Shown here: piece by piece, positions 10,225 through 20,788 of the stretch
Position numbering within the stretch: the first letter of the stretch is position 1
Layout: each line of letters begins with the position of its first letter
Assembly (NCBI GenBank): GCA_051453625.1
Contig: JBOZIK010000001.1
Location: 283,372,995 to 283,397,385, forward strand
Direction of reading: 5' to 3'
Source: Welwitschia mirabilis
Taxonomy: Eukaryota > Gnetophyta > Gnetopsida > Welwitschiales
DNA: 24,391 bases
Translations under genes and position numbers: made by a program
Notes under the pieces: generated by a model
The model's database searches: none
Seen by the model: the letters and a program-made list of their open reading frames with translations, nothing else
What the model was told of the DNA's origin: nothing

Positions 10225-13200
10225 CTATTACAGACCAAAAGGGGGAGGAATAAAATAAATGATTAGACATTAGCACCAAGTAAATCAGAGATCAATGAAC
10301 ATGATATGGTACTTACGGGACAAAGACTGCATTGTATTCCTGCTCCAAACATATAACACACAGGTCTGGTACACGGTTTTCACTTCTTCCATCAGAACAG
10401 TTTTGTCCTGCACTAACTAATTCTCCTGTACAGTAATGCAAATTAAACATTAAAAAGTATAATGTGAGCTGTCAAGATGCTAAGAAAATTACTAATGGTG
10501 TGATAAGTTAGCACTTTAGCAGTACTACCATCTTCAGCCTTCCGCTTCTTATGTTGTGTTGCAGCTTCCATAACTCTACATACACCAAGAGCTTAGTGAA
10601 TTACAATATCTGAAATATTAGCCCTTTTTTTAAAAAAAATATCAGCAAGTGGTAATTAGAAAAGTTTTAGCATTTCACCTTCTTTGCAAGGCCCTCCGTC
10701 TTCTCCTTTCCATAAACTGCCTTATAGCATTAGCAGCAACTAGGTATACTCCAAAAATTGTGAACCCCAAGGATGCAAATTTGTACCATCTGAAATGCGA
10801 AGATCTTGGTCAGCAGCACTTCTTTTTCCTGAAAAGCCAACTATGACAGCAGAAAGAAAAGAATTTAGCTACCTTGCCCATTTCCCAAGGTTTGTAATTA
10901 GCTGGTCAATGCTCCTTGGGGAAATATAAAAGGGACCTTTCTGAGGTCTTTGAACACGTACAATTCCAATATCATCTTTCACAGCCTAGAAAATAGAGTC
11001 ATGAAACATTGTGGAGTTACAAATCATTTCCAGCTTACCTTTAGGAACAGTGTTAATGTTTGGAATAATCTTATTGTAAGATCTTTTTTAGGGTGACATA
11101 GTGGCATCTTGGCAATATCTCTACTAAATCAAAGATTTTGAACTGTTCCGAGATGCCTAGCCTATGAGCCTATCATGCTTCAACACTTTCAGACCTCTTT
11201 TTCTATGGTCTAGCTAAGATCCAGCCATCTGTTCTATAGTGCACCAAAAATGATTTCTCCTAGATCTCCTAGCACATTTAATAATTTGATCTATTTTTTA
11301 TTATTCTATGGACATCATTATCTATCTGCTATATATTTCCTATTCTGTATTCTTAAGTTCTTCTCCCAATTTGAATATATCTTTCATATGATTCAAAGCT
11401 GATAAACATAATCTATTCTATCTACCGTTAACCTAAGTATTCCTAACTTACAAACTTTAATCTATGTAAATGTTAAATCTGTTCAGATTTTTTGAGATGT
11501 TATTATCACATGTTGATAGAGAACTTAACGATGCAGGAATCCTTCTTTTGATTTCCAGAAGGATCAACACAGAGGACCACTACAAGGCAGCTAGCTGTTA
11601 CACTTTTTTGAAGGTCAGTTGAAGAACTTGAGATTTTCCCTAGGATGAAATGCTTATGTTGAAGTTTTAAAGTTGGAATCTTCGCACGGTTCAATAGATG
11701 TTTGATTCTACAGGATCAAGTCAGATGTGAAATCCTTACTCTCATTTCTTCAAAGAAATGCAAAAATCTCCTTAAAGAAAGCTATTTACTTCTCAATGGC
11801 AAATGGATAGTTTTCTTCTTGATATAGGGTTACCTGCCTTCAGAGTCGGTATGCCATTTTTGGTGGGGGTTATGGAGTTTATGCAGTAAGCCAGCATAGG
11901 ATTGAATTTCCAAATTACTTCTACTTTAAAAATCAAGATTTAATGCTCAAATCATAAACTATAAAATGTGCAACTGATGAACAGCTAATCAAAAATAACA
12001 ACGGAAGCACACTAAAACGATTTATAGTGGTTGGCTTTTGCCTATTCCATTCTCAAGACGATAAATCTTCTTTTTCTCCTGGTTCCTTTAGCCTTCTGCC
12101 AAATGATAACTCTATGGTTTCAGGATCACCATAAGCCGATACAACTGGGATTGTTTCAAGTGGCTGAGATCCAAACCAAAAGCCTTTAATCAGAGATTGT
12201 ACAGTGCGCTGTTCAAGCACTGATTTGCAGATACAGGCAAAGAGGAAACCTTGATAATACAATGTTGAAGCAAGAACACTACAGAAACTAAGCACTGAAA
12301 ATCAATTACAATTGTTGCAGCTATTTCCTTGGAAGAAAATAGCTGTTGAGGACTGAGAAACATTCAAGGAGATAGATGTCCACATTATTCCAAACTGAGG
12401 TATATTAAAGATCAGTACTGGGGGCACTCACAAGCATGTTCCATAAACTTAGGTATGGATCCCATGAAAATCTGATCAAATATTTGAAATATGGGTCACT
12501 GTACACTTGGAATAATCTTCAGAACATATGCAGGTTGACCCCTACAAGAACCTGGTTGCTCCCTCTGAGAAAAGCATAAGAATGCTTAAAAACCTGAGAG
12601 ATGTAATAGTCCCCCCTCAATAAGAGCAATCGACCCCTCTTGAAAAAGATCATTGCTCCCAAAAATAGCATGGTTGACCCCATGAATTGCTTGCTAGAAG
12701 CATAAAATGTGAAGATCAATCAGCCGCCTTGAGCAAAACAGTATAATCAATCCTCATAGAAATGAAGTTAGGATAACGATCTCCTGTGCCTAAAAGCTGG
12801 CCCCTGAAGCAAACAGGTAGTAGATGAAAACCTCTCATCATTGAAGCCCTACAGCTTCCAACAAAAAGAGGGCTCAGAGGGTTTGCCACAGGGAGGTTAG
12901 TAAGCCACCAACCCTTTCTATCTAAACAACAAATAAAAATGTGGACTAAGCAATCCAAAGCTCACCAACAGGATTTTACCTTGAGAAAAACTGACCTGAC
13001 AAACCTGCTCAAAAAGCAATGCCAAGAGATGCCAACTCTATCATGGTTTTACTGCTGCTCGGAGAAAATGCTCCACAGATACTTCGCACAGGCCTCCTTC
13101 AAACTTCCAATTCCCAGGAACCCCCTTTACAAATGTCCTTAACAAAGGGTTGCAAGAAACAAAAATACACATCAAAGAAAGAATCAAACAAAACAATGTG

Positions 13201-16200
13201 TTCCATTATTCGATGGCCCAAAAGAAGGACAAAAGATATATAAAATAAGCGTAGATCCAAGAGGGATGAATGTGCATGACACTCTCTGAAGCAACACTAG
13301 ATAGTTCCTGAAATAACAGATGCAAAGATTTTTCCAAGGTAGGATACATTCAACAATGAACTGCAATAGAGTGAAATCAATTACAAACGATTCCTGTAGA
13401 GGTTTACATAGGATTCAGCTGTCGGTTTGTACAAATCTTATCCTTACATTTTGAATAATTGTATAAGGTGGATTAAAAAACAGATTTGCTTCTTTAAAAC
13501 TAACTAGCAATTGCCACATGCTCTCTTGAGCATTATTTAGAATGCAAGACAGCTTTTAGAAATCGCCTTGAAGAAAGTAAAACTTCCAACCAGTAGCAAT
13601 TCACCACCTGAGCAATATTTTTCTATTTTAAAGGAGAATATCCAGAAATAGACTGTGGGGTAATTTGGCAATTCAAGGCTCCAAAAATAAATGTTGAGAA
13701 AGGAGAGAGCCAAAAGTTTCCACATGTGCCATTCGTTATGTACTTGCTTTCTAAATCTTTCCTTTTAGTTGTGATCTTCCATGGTTAGAAGAGGATGAAA
13801 TATGTCTTGTGAGGAGAGTGTCCACTTCACAGAACTGGTTTTGTGATAAGCAACCACTTGATGCATGTGTTTTTAATGCTTTAGTTTTTAGGATAAATCG
13901 AAGGAACTAATTTGAAGAGGTGGCTTCACACAGCTGAGAGCTACTATTCCTGCCCTTTTTTGGTGGTTGTTAGGTTGACATTTAAGTCTGGAAATGATAT
14001 TTGGATGTATAATGTTTTTTTAAGCATCCAATTATCTCATGGTTTTGGAAGAAAGGGTTGCGTAGTTGAACCCGTTCCATTCTGATGGTAACTTTATTGT
14101 GTATGATTTAATTAAATGTACAAAATGGTTTGGAGTGGAGTGATGAGCTTTTGGCTGGAACTTGGAAGGGATTTATGAAGTGACATTTGAAGGAGATAAT
14201 GCATTCCCAAGGAAATATGCCATCCTAGGACTTGCAGTTTTTGTTTCTTTTTCCCATTGTTTTACCTTATGGGATGTGGTTTCCAAGGGTGGCTTGTCTA
14301 ATGTGGTAAACTTTAACCCAAAAGAAATCATAGTGGCCAAATAGAATGCTGAGTTCATGATAAATTCCCATTGGTGGTCATTTGAATTAACTTCAGTGCT
14401 CTACTCTTGGTACTTCTTCCCTGGTCTATAAAAACAAAGAACCAGTAGCCCATTTCTCCATCACATTATGACATTTCACTCCACAGCCTTGAGAGATTTC
14501 TCCTGCTCTTGAAATACTACACATAACACTCACATTGCATATTGTTTGTTTGTGAACATGTGCAGTTTCTACTCTCACCAACAATGCCCCTCATACACCA
14601 AAGGCCATCTAGAGGAAAAGACATGAGAACATTGAAAGATGCAAATCCAGTGCTAGTAATCCCTGCTTGGTAATTAATTACATTCAACTGCCTCAAATGA
14701 CCATATGCTGACAGTTCATCTGAAGAACATTCTTCCTGGTGGAAAATTTAGGTGAGCACGATATTGAGAAATGCAAATCTAGTGCCCACTGGATAAGTAT
14801 TCCACATTCCAATATCCTACCAACTACCATTAGTACAAATCTATGGAACAAACAAATGGCCATAGAGACTAGTGAAGTTTATGGAACAAACCACCAAATG
14901 GTAATGATCTTATTGTGCTAGGTTTAACCTTGTTCAACTCAAATCTCAGCTTTATCTAAGTAAGCACTTTTAGTCTAATGCATCATTAATGTTGCTATCT
15001 TTCCAAGCCAGAAGATCTCATACGCTATATATAGAGTCATCGCCAGTGTACCTGAGGAAAAGACATTTTCTGGCACATTCTTCAAACTTTGTTAGATTCA
15101 AAAGATGAACATGTGTCTTACCACAGACACAAATGTGCCAACAAAATTTCCACTGCAAACAAACTCTGGAATATCACCATCAAGAGAAGAATGAGGAGAA
15201 TGATCATCCAGTGTGTGGTTGGATTCGCTGCTTCTGCCCACAAGCATAAGGAATGCAACATTAAGTCAACATTTCCCTCATTTGTTCAAATAGGGCTCTA
15301 TTATCCCTATGCAACTCCATGATTTTGCAGTGTCCTTTGTAGATTTTGCTCCCCTCCTATGCAAAATACAAGCCTATTTCCAAAAATATCAAACTTATGG
15401 GAAATAAATTCACACTACCATTGGTAGAAATAAAACATATGATTTTGTAGCCAGATTCATTTTCTATCATAGCTTCAAATTTTTTTTAACTTTCCAACTA
15501 CCCAATCTTTCCAACACATAGGATAAAGTCGAATCTTTTTTCCCACAAAAATCAATAGAAGTTACAAAATATTAGGCACCACCAACAGATGTAATAAATA
15601 TGGGACCAATGAAACTAGAGTAAACAATATGAAGTTTCTTTTCCTTTATTTCTATTCCAAATTTCTTACAAACAACACACTTACTTTTGCCAACAACACG
15701 ATCATGAGCTAAACATACAAAAGGAAACTTCACTTAAATGATTTTAGAAATGAACACCTTCATACCCATTTGCCTAAGATGTCTTAATGTGTGATGACAT
15801 CAAGAAGTATCATCTGCTATCCTATTACCACATTACCTTCAATTACCCTGGCTCTCAGGATGCACAAAATCCTCCCCTTCATTACGTGGAAGCTTCTTAA
15901 GTGGTCATTTGGTTGTCCAAAGGAATTGAGATTTTTAGATACTCTAGGAACAAAGCAAGTGTTCCTTAAAGTAATTTTCTCACCATTCTGGTCTTGGACA
16001 CAACAGATTTGACACCCCAAATGTTACATCACCTAAAGCTGTAGTTATACACAAAGAAGCACCTCAATCGAGTATCCACACATCTAAGGAGGAAAACATG
16101 AAAAGGTCTACCTGTATAACCCTGGAAATCAGTATGACAAAAGCATCACCATCTATAATGATCCCCTTATTTGTTGATCTAGTGTGGCATATTGTCAGGT

Positions 16201-19200
16201 TCTTTCTACCTATTTTGCAAATAATAATAATCCTTTCAAAGGTGTCCTTTCTTACGAAACCAACAGACGATTGTCATCAAAGCCACAGATTTATATCTCC
16301 TCTTACTTTTACCATGCTTCTACCATTTCCCCTCCCTTTGGATGGTAACATCCTCTCCTAAGGATTGCAATTGCCTCGCCTGAAACTCCTGAACAAAAAA
16401 CAATTCAACTCTTATCCACATCCAACAAGATCGAAATCACTGTGTTCAGAACTTCAAATCAAGAATCCTCATGGAAGGCCTTCCCTAAAGTGGTCCTTAC
16501 AATCTCATAGCTATCGGGTATGGGATTAAGAATAGTAAGAACATGATGGTCTTCAAAAAACAAAAGGTGAAGTGTCATCCAGCTGTGCGAATAATCCCTT
16601 CATTTTGTCTAGATGAAACTGAAGAGACATTCGTTCCTTCACTTTGCTTTTAAAAACCATTTTCATAGTGTAGCACTGGTTCACGATGGTTGGTTGATCA
16701 ACCTCCACTTGGGCTTCTCACATAGTTCATGCATGGTGTTCTCATAGTCAAATCAAGAACAAGGCTAATTTATCCATTTTGTTCTAGTCTAATTAAACAT
16801 CACAGAGGGCTTCAACTCTGCCTTGTCCTACACAACAGGACTGTCATCCTTCTACAGCAGAATGTCCTCCCTTGAAATCTTCTAAATATCCCGGACACAA
16901 TGGTACAGTAGTGCTAATTGTATGGACACTCCAAAAAGACAGAGAGGGGAAGACAGGAAGCAAGAGAGGAAGAGAAGGAGAGGGGGTGGCGGGGAAGGAA
17001 GAGAAACAAGCCTTGAACAACACACACAAATTTACATGGTTCAACTTCTTTCTAGCCTCCATCCACAAGAAGTAGACATGGAGCTTGTAGATACAAACTT
17101 CTGGAAGTGAAACATAACCCACAAATACCATACCTCAAACAAGCACAAAGGGTCTTCAAAGCCATCAAACCTCTCATACAAGCATCCAAACGATCCCTCA
17201 AGCCAAGGCTCAGATAAATACAAAACCATAAAGGATTCATCCAAGAAGGTCTCATTCACAACAACGCCCAACAAATGTTAAGAGACAGGACCATGTTTTA
17301 CAACATAAAATTAACTACTTTCTTAACGTGGTTTTATAAACTAAATAGTAAATACTTACAACATAGTATACAATGTTGTATAAGAGTGTGACATAGAGCT
17401 TTAGCTTCATGTTTAAAAGTTGGTGGTCTAAGAGAGAGAGCTTCATCACAAGTGAGAGTTCTAATAGGAAGAATTGTTTTCTTCCTTGCTTTGTCTGTAT
17501 TATGTATACTTGTGCTTCTAGAGTTGAGCATTGTCTACACAGCCACGTTACTCCTTGCTTCCTTTCTTCATGAAATGAGCATTGTCTACCCATCACTTGA
17601 TTCTGCTCTGTACACTTGGTGTAATGCAAGCAATAGCAAAGACAATCTACGTCTCTATTTTTGAGTTTCTGAAACACTTATTTTGTTTCCAAACAAAACA
17701 TGATATCTAACGAAATATGAAACTCAAATTCAAGAACAGTCTCCCCTTTTATAGAAGCTGAGTATCAATAATAATAAAGCTACAATAAACACAGTCAAAA
17801 ACCAAGTGATAACGAAATGACACAACATATTAACAAGTCTCTCCATAGGGTGAAGAAAAATCTAGACACAGGTACTGGTGATGTTGGATTCAAATGATGG
17901 TTCTGTTGAAGGCCTCACAAATGCCCTAGCAAGGAAGAAGGTTATCAACTTCATTAGAAATTTATCCGTTGGAGACATAGTAAAGAGAAGAAGGTAAGAT
18001 AGTACCATTAAAGGAACCAGATTTTTGGCAGATCCAAGAGTTCATTTATCAGTGTTCGACCCTGAATTTGTTCTGAACTTAAAATTGAAAGGTTGTCAGG
18101 AGATCATTCAGTAAAATAAATTACCAGACTAGCTTATCTGTTCATCAAGTATGGCTGACTGCAGAAATTATTTATAACAATGATAATATCAGATAGTTCT
18201 GAGATTCTAGCATTAGTCTACTTGCTAGTGTCAGACAACACAAATGTCTAGCATCTCTTGATACCAGTATTAAGGCTGATTGAAATATGTCTCATTGTTG
18301 ATGTAAATTTTACAGCTCTTTCAGGCAGTACCAACAAAAGCTGATACACAGCAAAGATAACTCTTGGTTAGTGCATTTCCTGTAATTTTGTAAAACACAC
18401 TTTCTGCAAACTTCAACCCTACACTTTCCTCCTGTTTACTCCAAATCATAACCACTTTTATGATCACCATGTTTTCGTTATATCTCTTTGCAAGGCCCTC
18501 ATCTCCTTGTTACTTTGACTACCCTGTTCACAACCTATGTTATCTATTTTGTTAACTTGTCTAGCTTCTACTTTTGCCTTTGATGTTAGAGGGGTATTGC
18601 AATTTCACAGCGTGCTCTCATTTCCATGTGTTATCTCAAATATGTCTGTGTATTCATTAAAACGAAAACAAACACTTCCAAATCGAAAGAATATAAATTT
18701 TCATTTTGAACTGATAGCCTTGCATTAAAACTTAAATAAATGAACAAAACTACCTCGCCAATAACAGTAAGGGTAGAGCCTGTTGGAAGGATTCTTTCAA
18801 CCCTCTTCACACCAAGCATCTGTTACACCAATGTTTGCAGTTCATATCAATGTTCAAATAGTCAATTATTCCACACGTAACAACATGTTAATGAATGACA
18901 AATGCATACCTTGAGTCCTTGTAAATAATCTAGTGTGCCGCGAAAGAGTGAACGACCAGATTCCTCAAATGTTTCACTTGCAACAGTCAGTTCCAAGCCT
19001 GCTGCACCACGAGCTCCAACAACATACACACGACCAGTTTCATCCTCCTAAAATCAAAGAGGAAATCATGTTGGAGGCATGTTTTAATGCAAGTACAAAA
19101 CTGCCAATATTTAAGTTTCAAGTTTCGATTATCTTGGAGAACAAACTGCAAATGCAGTTGAATCAAACTCTTTTACCAGGTACCATGGAACTTCTTTATG

Positions 19201-19508
19201 CATTGAAAGCATCATGACAGAATCTTGGATCCATGAACCAGAGTCATTGTGTTTTAAGAAGTGTTGCTCAGCCTGTCCATCACACATATAAATGTGTATG
19301 CTTCCAAATAAGACAGTTACACTTTACATGACAAAACATAGTCAAACAATAATATTACTTAGCAAGCCCAACTTGAAGAATACCGTTTCCTCCAAAATAA
19401 CACCTCTGAGTGTGCTATGTTCACACGAAATTGGAGTTTCAGACCCCACTCTTCCCGCAATGCAAACAACAAAAGGTAAAACCTTGCATGCTTTATCCAG
19501 TAGAGAAG
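10122..19508 (-). CDS. SP1: SP1-type chloroplast outer-envelope RING E3 ubiquitin ligase (5' end missing; nine exons)
   Basis: The spliced minus-strand product reads 301 residues to a TGA stop. In order it has a GIDE-type intermembrane region (about residues 1-178 of the visible part, with GRVGSETPISCEHS, AEQHFLKHN, VYVVGARGAAG and MLGVKRVERILPTG), a second membrane span near residues 184-200 (SLGFTIFGVYLVAANAI), a basic stretch ERRRRRALQRR, a charged linker, and a C-terminal C3HC4 RING. The RING ligands are C254, C257, C269, H271, C275, C278, C285 and C288, and the end is QAIKTYRH. Order and wording match Arabidopsis SP1 (about 343 residues, recalled). SP1 ubiquitinates TOC import components and so remodels chloroplast protein import; that role is family knowledge. 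All eight internal junctions are GT-AG with matching phase (0,0,0,0,2,2,1,2 in transcript order) and there is no internal stop, so the gene looks functional. The missing part is the first exon with the initiator Met and first membrane span. SPL1 or SPL2 paralogues are the alternative; the ending and linker favour SP1. Confidence 0.93.
10317..10425 (-). CDS. SP1: SP1 exon 9 (linker and first RING cysteine pair)
   Basis: The exon is 109 nt between TGTACAG and CC/GTAAGT. It encodes ELVSAGQNCSDGRSEN, then RVPDLCVICLEQEYNAVFV and two bases of a proline codon. CVIC is the first zinc-ligand pair. The intron splits the RING directly before the Cys-Gly-His. Confidence 0.94.
10529..10575 (-). CDS. SP1: SP1 exon 8 (linker microexon)
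   Basis: This is a 47-nt exon between TATGTAG and GATG/GTAGTA. It reads VMEAATQHKKRKAED with split codons for Arg before it and Gly after it. It belongs to the variable linker between the membrane span and the RING. It is accepted because both phases fit and the join keeps the frame open. Confidence 0.86.
10679..10789 (-). CDS. SP1: SP1 exon 7 (second membrane span)
   Basis: The exon is 111 nt, phase 2 at both ends, between TTTCAG and AG/GTGAAA. It encodes WYKFASLGFTIFGVYLVAAN, a hydrophobic span, then AIRQFMERRRRRALQR. The arginine cluster just after the span is expected to face the cytosol, on the RING side. Confidence 0.92.
10873..10985 (-). CDS. SP1: SP1 exon 6
   Basis: The acceptor is TTCTAG after the 7768-nt intron, and the donor is AG/GTAGCT. 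It starts AVKDDIG and ends NLGKWA plus two bases of an Arg codon. The join to exon 5 gives VIGEAVKDDIG, as expected for SP1, which shows that the two exons flank one intron although they are nearly 8 kb apart. Confidence 0.93.
12053..12295 (-). pseudogene. Unidentified ORF fragment inside the SP1 intron
   Basis: The open frame has 80 codons and a balanced, protein-like composition. The second half reads RTVQSLIKGFWFGSQPLETI, then PVVSAYGDPETIELSFGRRL and KEPGEKEDLSS before a stop. An acceptor-like AAATCAG precedes LEQRTV, so it could be a terminal exon or a captured gene fragment. I do not recognise the family, and no adjoining exon was found. It has the same strand as SP1 but cannot be joined to it without losing conserved SP1 sequence. 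Confidence 0.3.
12300..15149. other. Intronic sequence, nothing clearly recognised
   Basis: Several 60-80-codon open frames exist on both strands without family resemblance. The copia element ending near 15150 would be expected to continue here with its reverse transcriptase, RNase H and 3' LTR, but none of these were recognised. A short direct repeat occurs at 14631-14653 and 14763-14785. Confidence 0.45.
15150..16960 (-). mobile_element. Decayed Ty1/copia element: gag, zinc knuckle, protease end, integrase
   Basis: Read on the minus strand from high to low coordinates, landmarks come in copia order. The gag core is at 16570-16690 (KVKERMSLQFHLDKMKGLFA). A broken zinc knuckle CWFRKKGHLKKDYY, with its second and last Cys lost, is near 16215-16266. 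The protease end and gag-pre-integrase block at 15817-16020 reads DQNGEKITLRNTCFVPRVSK then NLNSFGQ. Integrase at 15390-15790 reads CVVCKKFGI, IGPIFITSVGGA, YFVTSID and ENESGYKI. The integrase C-terminal LWAEAAN is at 15223-15243. Many stops and frameshifts make it inactive. Its strand matches that of the host gene. The reverse transcriptase is not visible. Confidence 0.78.
16933..17007 (+). repeat. Polypurine tract
   Basis: About 75 bases are almost all A or G, with GAGGGGAAGACAGG, GAGAGGAAGAG and GAGGGGG-like runs and only about seven pyrimidines. It lies between the copia gag remnant and the possible LTR, in the element's leader if that LTR is real. Confidence 0.8.
17276..17700 (-). mobile_element. 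Possible 5' LTR of the intronic copia element
   Basis: Read on the minus strand, the segment begins TGTTTTGTTTGG and ends CTCTTAACA, the TG...CA form of an LTR. It lies upstream of gag at a sensible distance and contains a TATA-like TTTATAAAA close to its end. The following TTTGTTGGGCG is a poor match to the usual methionine-tRNA primer site, and no partner LTR was found. The call is therefore weak. Confidence 0.25.
17881..18114 (+). pseudogene. Unidentified ORF remnant with one in-frame stop
   Basis: The frame starts with ATG, runs 38 codons (LTNALARKKVINFIRNLSVG then DIVKRRR) to TAA, then stays open for 38 more codons (FLADPRVHLSVFDPEFVLN) to a second TAA. The composition is protein-like, but no family was recognised. 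It is antisense to SP1, inside its giant intron. Confidence 0.2.
18115..18753. other. Intron sequence before exon 5, nothing recognised
   Basis: The sequence is T- and C-rich in plus orientation. It contains one 16-base exact match to the end of SP1 exon 7 at 18485-18500 and no other feature. Confidence 0.5.
18754..18819 (-). CDS. SP1: SP1 exon 5
   Basis: The exon is 66 nt, or 22 codons, MLGVKRVERILPTGSTLTVI to GE. The acceptor is TAACAG and the donor is GAG/GTAGTT. It is in phase 0 on both sides and leads into the giant intron. A 90-nt intron separates it from exon 4. Confidence 0.92.
18910..19047 (-). CDS. SP1: SP1 exon 4
   Basis: The exon is 138 nt, or 46 codons, phase 0 at both ends, between TTTTAG and AAG/GTATGC. 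It encodes EDETGRVYVVGARGAAG through FEESGRSLFRGTLDY to LQGLK, the best conserved part of the GIDE region. A 129-nt intron lies before it. Confidence 0.93.
19177..19272 (-). CDS. SP1: SP1 exon 3
   Basis: The exon is 96 nt, or 32 codons, phase 0 at both ends. The acceptor is GGACAG and the donor is CTG/GTAAAAG. It reads AEQHFLKHNDSGSW to KEVPWYL, which matches the conserved AEQHFLKHN...EVPW block of plant SP1. A 111-nt intron separates it from exon 2. Confidence 0.92.
19384..19508 (-). CDS. SP1: SP1 exon 2 (first visible coding exon)
   Basis: This exon runs from a CTTCAG acceptor to an ACG/GTATTC donor. It gives 41 whole codons after two bases that complete a split codon, starting SLLDKACKVLPFVV and ending RGVILEET. 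It is the start of the GIDE region. The split codon implies a phase-1 intron upstream and a further 5' exon. The acceptor was chosen because it gives the correct frame and conserved length. The exact first base is the least certain of the exon borders. Confidence 0.88.
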
Positions 19509-20788
19509 CTGAAGACACAGAAAAATATTTTGTTATTGCAATGCTATCTTTTTGGCTGAAGTTAGACTAGAAAAGGAGAACTTCATGTCACTAGCTTTAA
19601 TCACAAAGAAAGAGGGCATAGAATCAATAAGCTTATACAGCCTACAAGGTAATGCTTAAAAATATGCCAGAACTTAACGATGATTTTTAAATACATTATT
19701 TCAGAGATGCAACATGAATTTACAGCATATTGGAAAATCTTGGACCAGGTTATATTAGTCCATAAAATAAACAACACGTGACTCAATAGTCATTGAAGAT
19801 GGATGAACTATGATAATAAAGATTTTACTATGAACACAGCTTATGGCCAGTAACAGAAGATTTTTCTAGGAGAAGTGAAGAAATTTTCACAAAACTAAGA
19901 TGACAAAAGATTCATGAACTAAAGCCTTCTTTTGAATGCACTCTTTTGTGCTTATGAAGATGATATATAGTTATGAGAAGTGAAATAATCGATTATAACT
20001 TGGTGCATTTAAGTCAAAGTGCTTAACTCATGATTCTTTCACTGAAAGATAACAATAAGATCAAGGCCTTCCAGTTTTGATTCCATAATTGCTAGCTAGA
20101 GAACAGGGAACTGGAACATGCTGTTTAGGACCAGGTTCATTGTGAACATGACCAGAAGAAGTTTTCCTACATCTTGACAGATCTCAAGCTTGAAGGAGAA
20201 AATGGGACTTCACCCAGAAAGGAACTGACATCTTGTTCCAAATTTAGAGACAATACTGACTTGTGGGCCTTGGTGACTGTAGTTAGCTGGGATGAAGTCT
20301 CAGAGAGACACAAATGGGCAAGCTCTTTGGAATTTGAATGTTTTCCGAGAAAACGGAGCGAGGTGTTATTAGATGAAAAAGAAGCGTTATGGTCTCACTC
20401 TTAACTAGGAAAAAGCTGGCTAGGATTTTGAATTGCAGGTAAGAAGGAGAAGTCATTTTACCAGTCTTTAGGGGCTTCAACGACACATTCTACTTTTTTC
20501 CCAATACACCTCTGCAAACTCTGAAAGGCCATATGATGAAGGGCAACCTTCCCCCTCTATGGCAACTTGTTGCTAAAATGCCTGACAGGTAATTGATGCA
20601 GAATGGTAGCCATTCAAATTTGTTAGAATACTCCTTTAGTGACTGTATAATCACATTCATATGATTATTGTATAGCACATATTGAACATTATGCCCATTG
20701 CCAAAAGTCATGCCCTTGAAGTTTTTAAAAGAGGAATTCATTCAATTGTTTTGTATGATGGTGAGACATGAGGAAAACAAGATGAAGT

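Larger units (their letters stand above)
10986..18753 (-). other. Giant intron of SP1 (7768 nt)
   Basis: This single GT-AG, phase-0 intron separates exons 5 and 6, while the other internal introns are only 83-129 nt. It contains a decayed sense-oriented copia element, a possible LTR and two unidentified ORF remnants. The size contrast points to expansion by retroelement insertion and decay. Confidence 0.88.

Noticed and set aside
10122-10985. Idea that these five exons form a separate small RING gene
   Set aside because: The first of them opens in phase 0 with AVKDDIG, exactly completing exon 5, and has no start codon or N-terminal region of its own.
16098-16361. 87-codon plus-strand frame
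   Set aside because: It is the opposite strand of the copia gag zinc-knuckle region, where minus-strand motifs are convincing.
17315-17677. 120-codon minus-strand frame, the second longest on offer
   Set aside because: It lies in the segment that may be an LTR, has no family resemblance, and its Cys- and Tyr-rich text looks like chance.
20174-20404. 76-codon plus-strand frame rich in charged residues
   Set aside because: No family motif, the proposed start is not ATG, and there is no support from neighbours.
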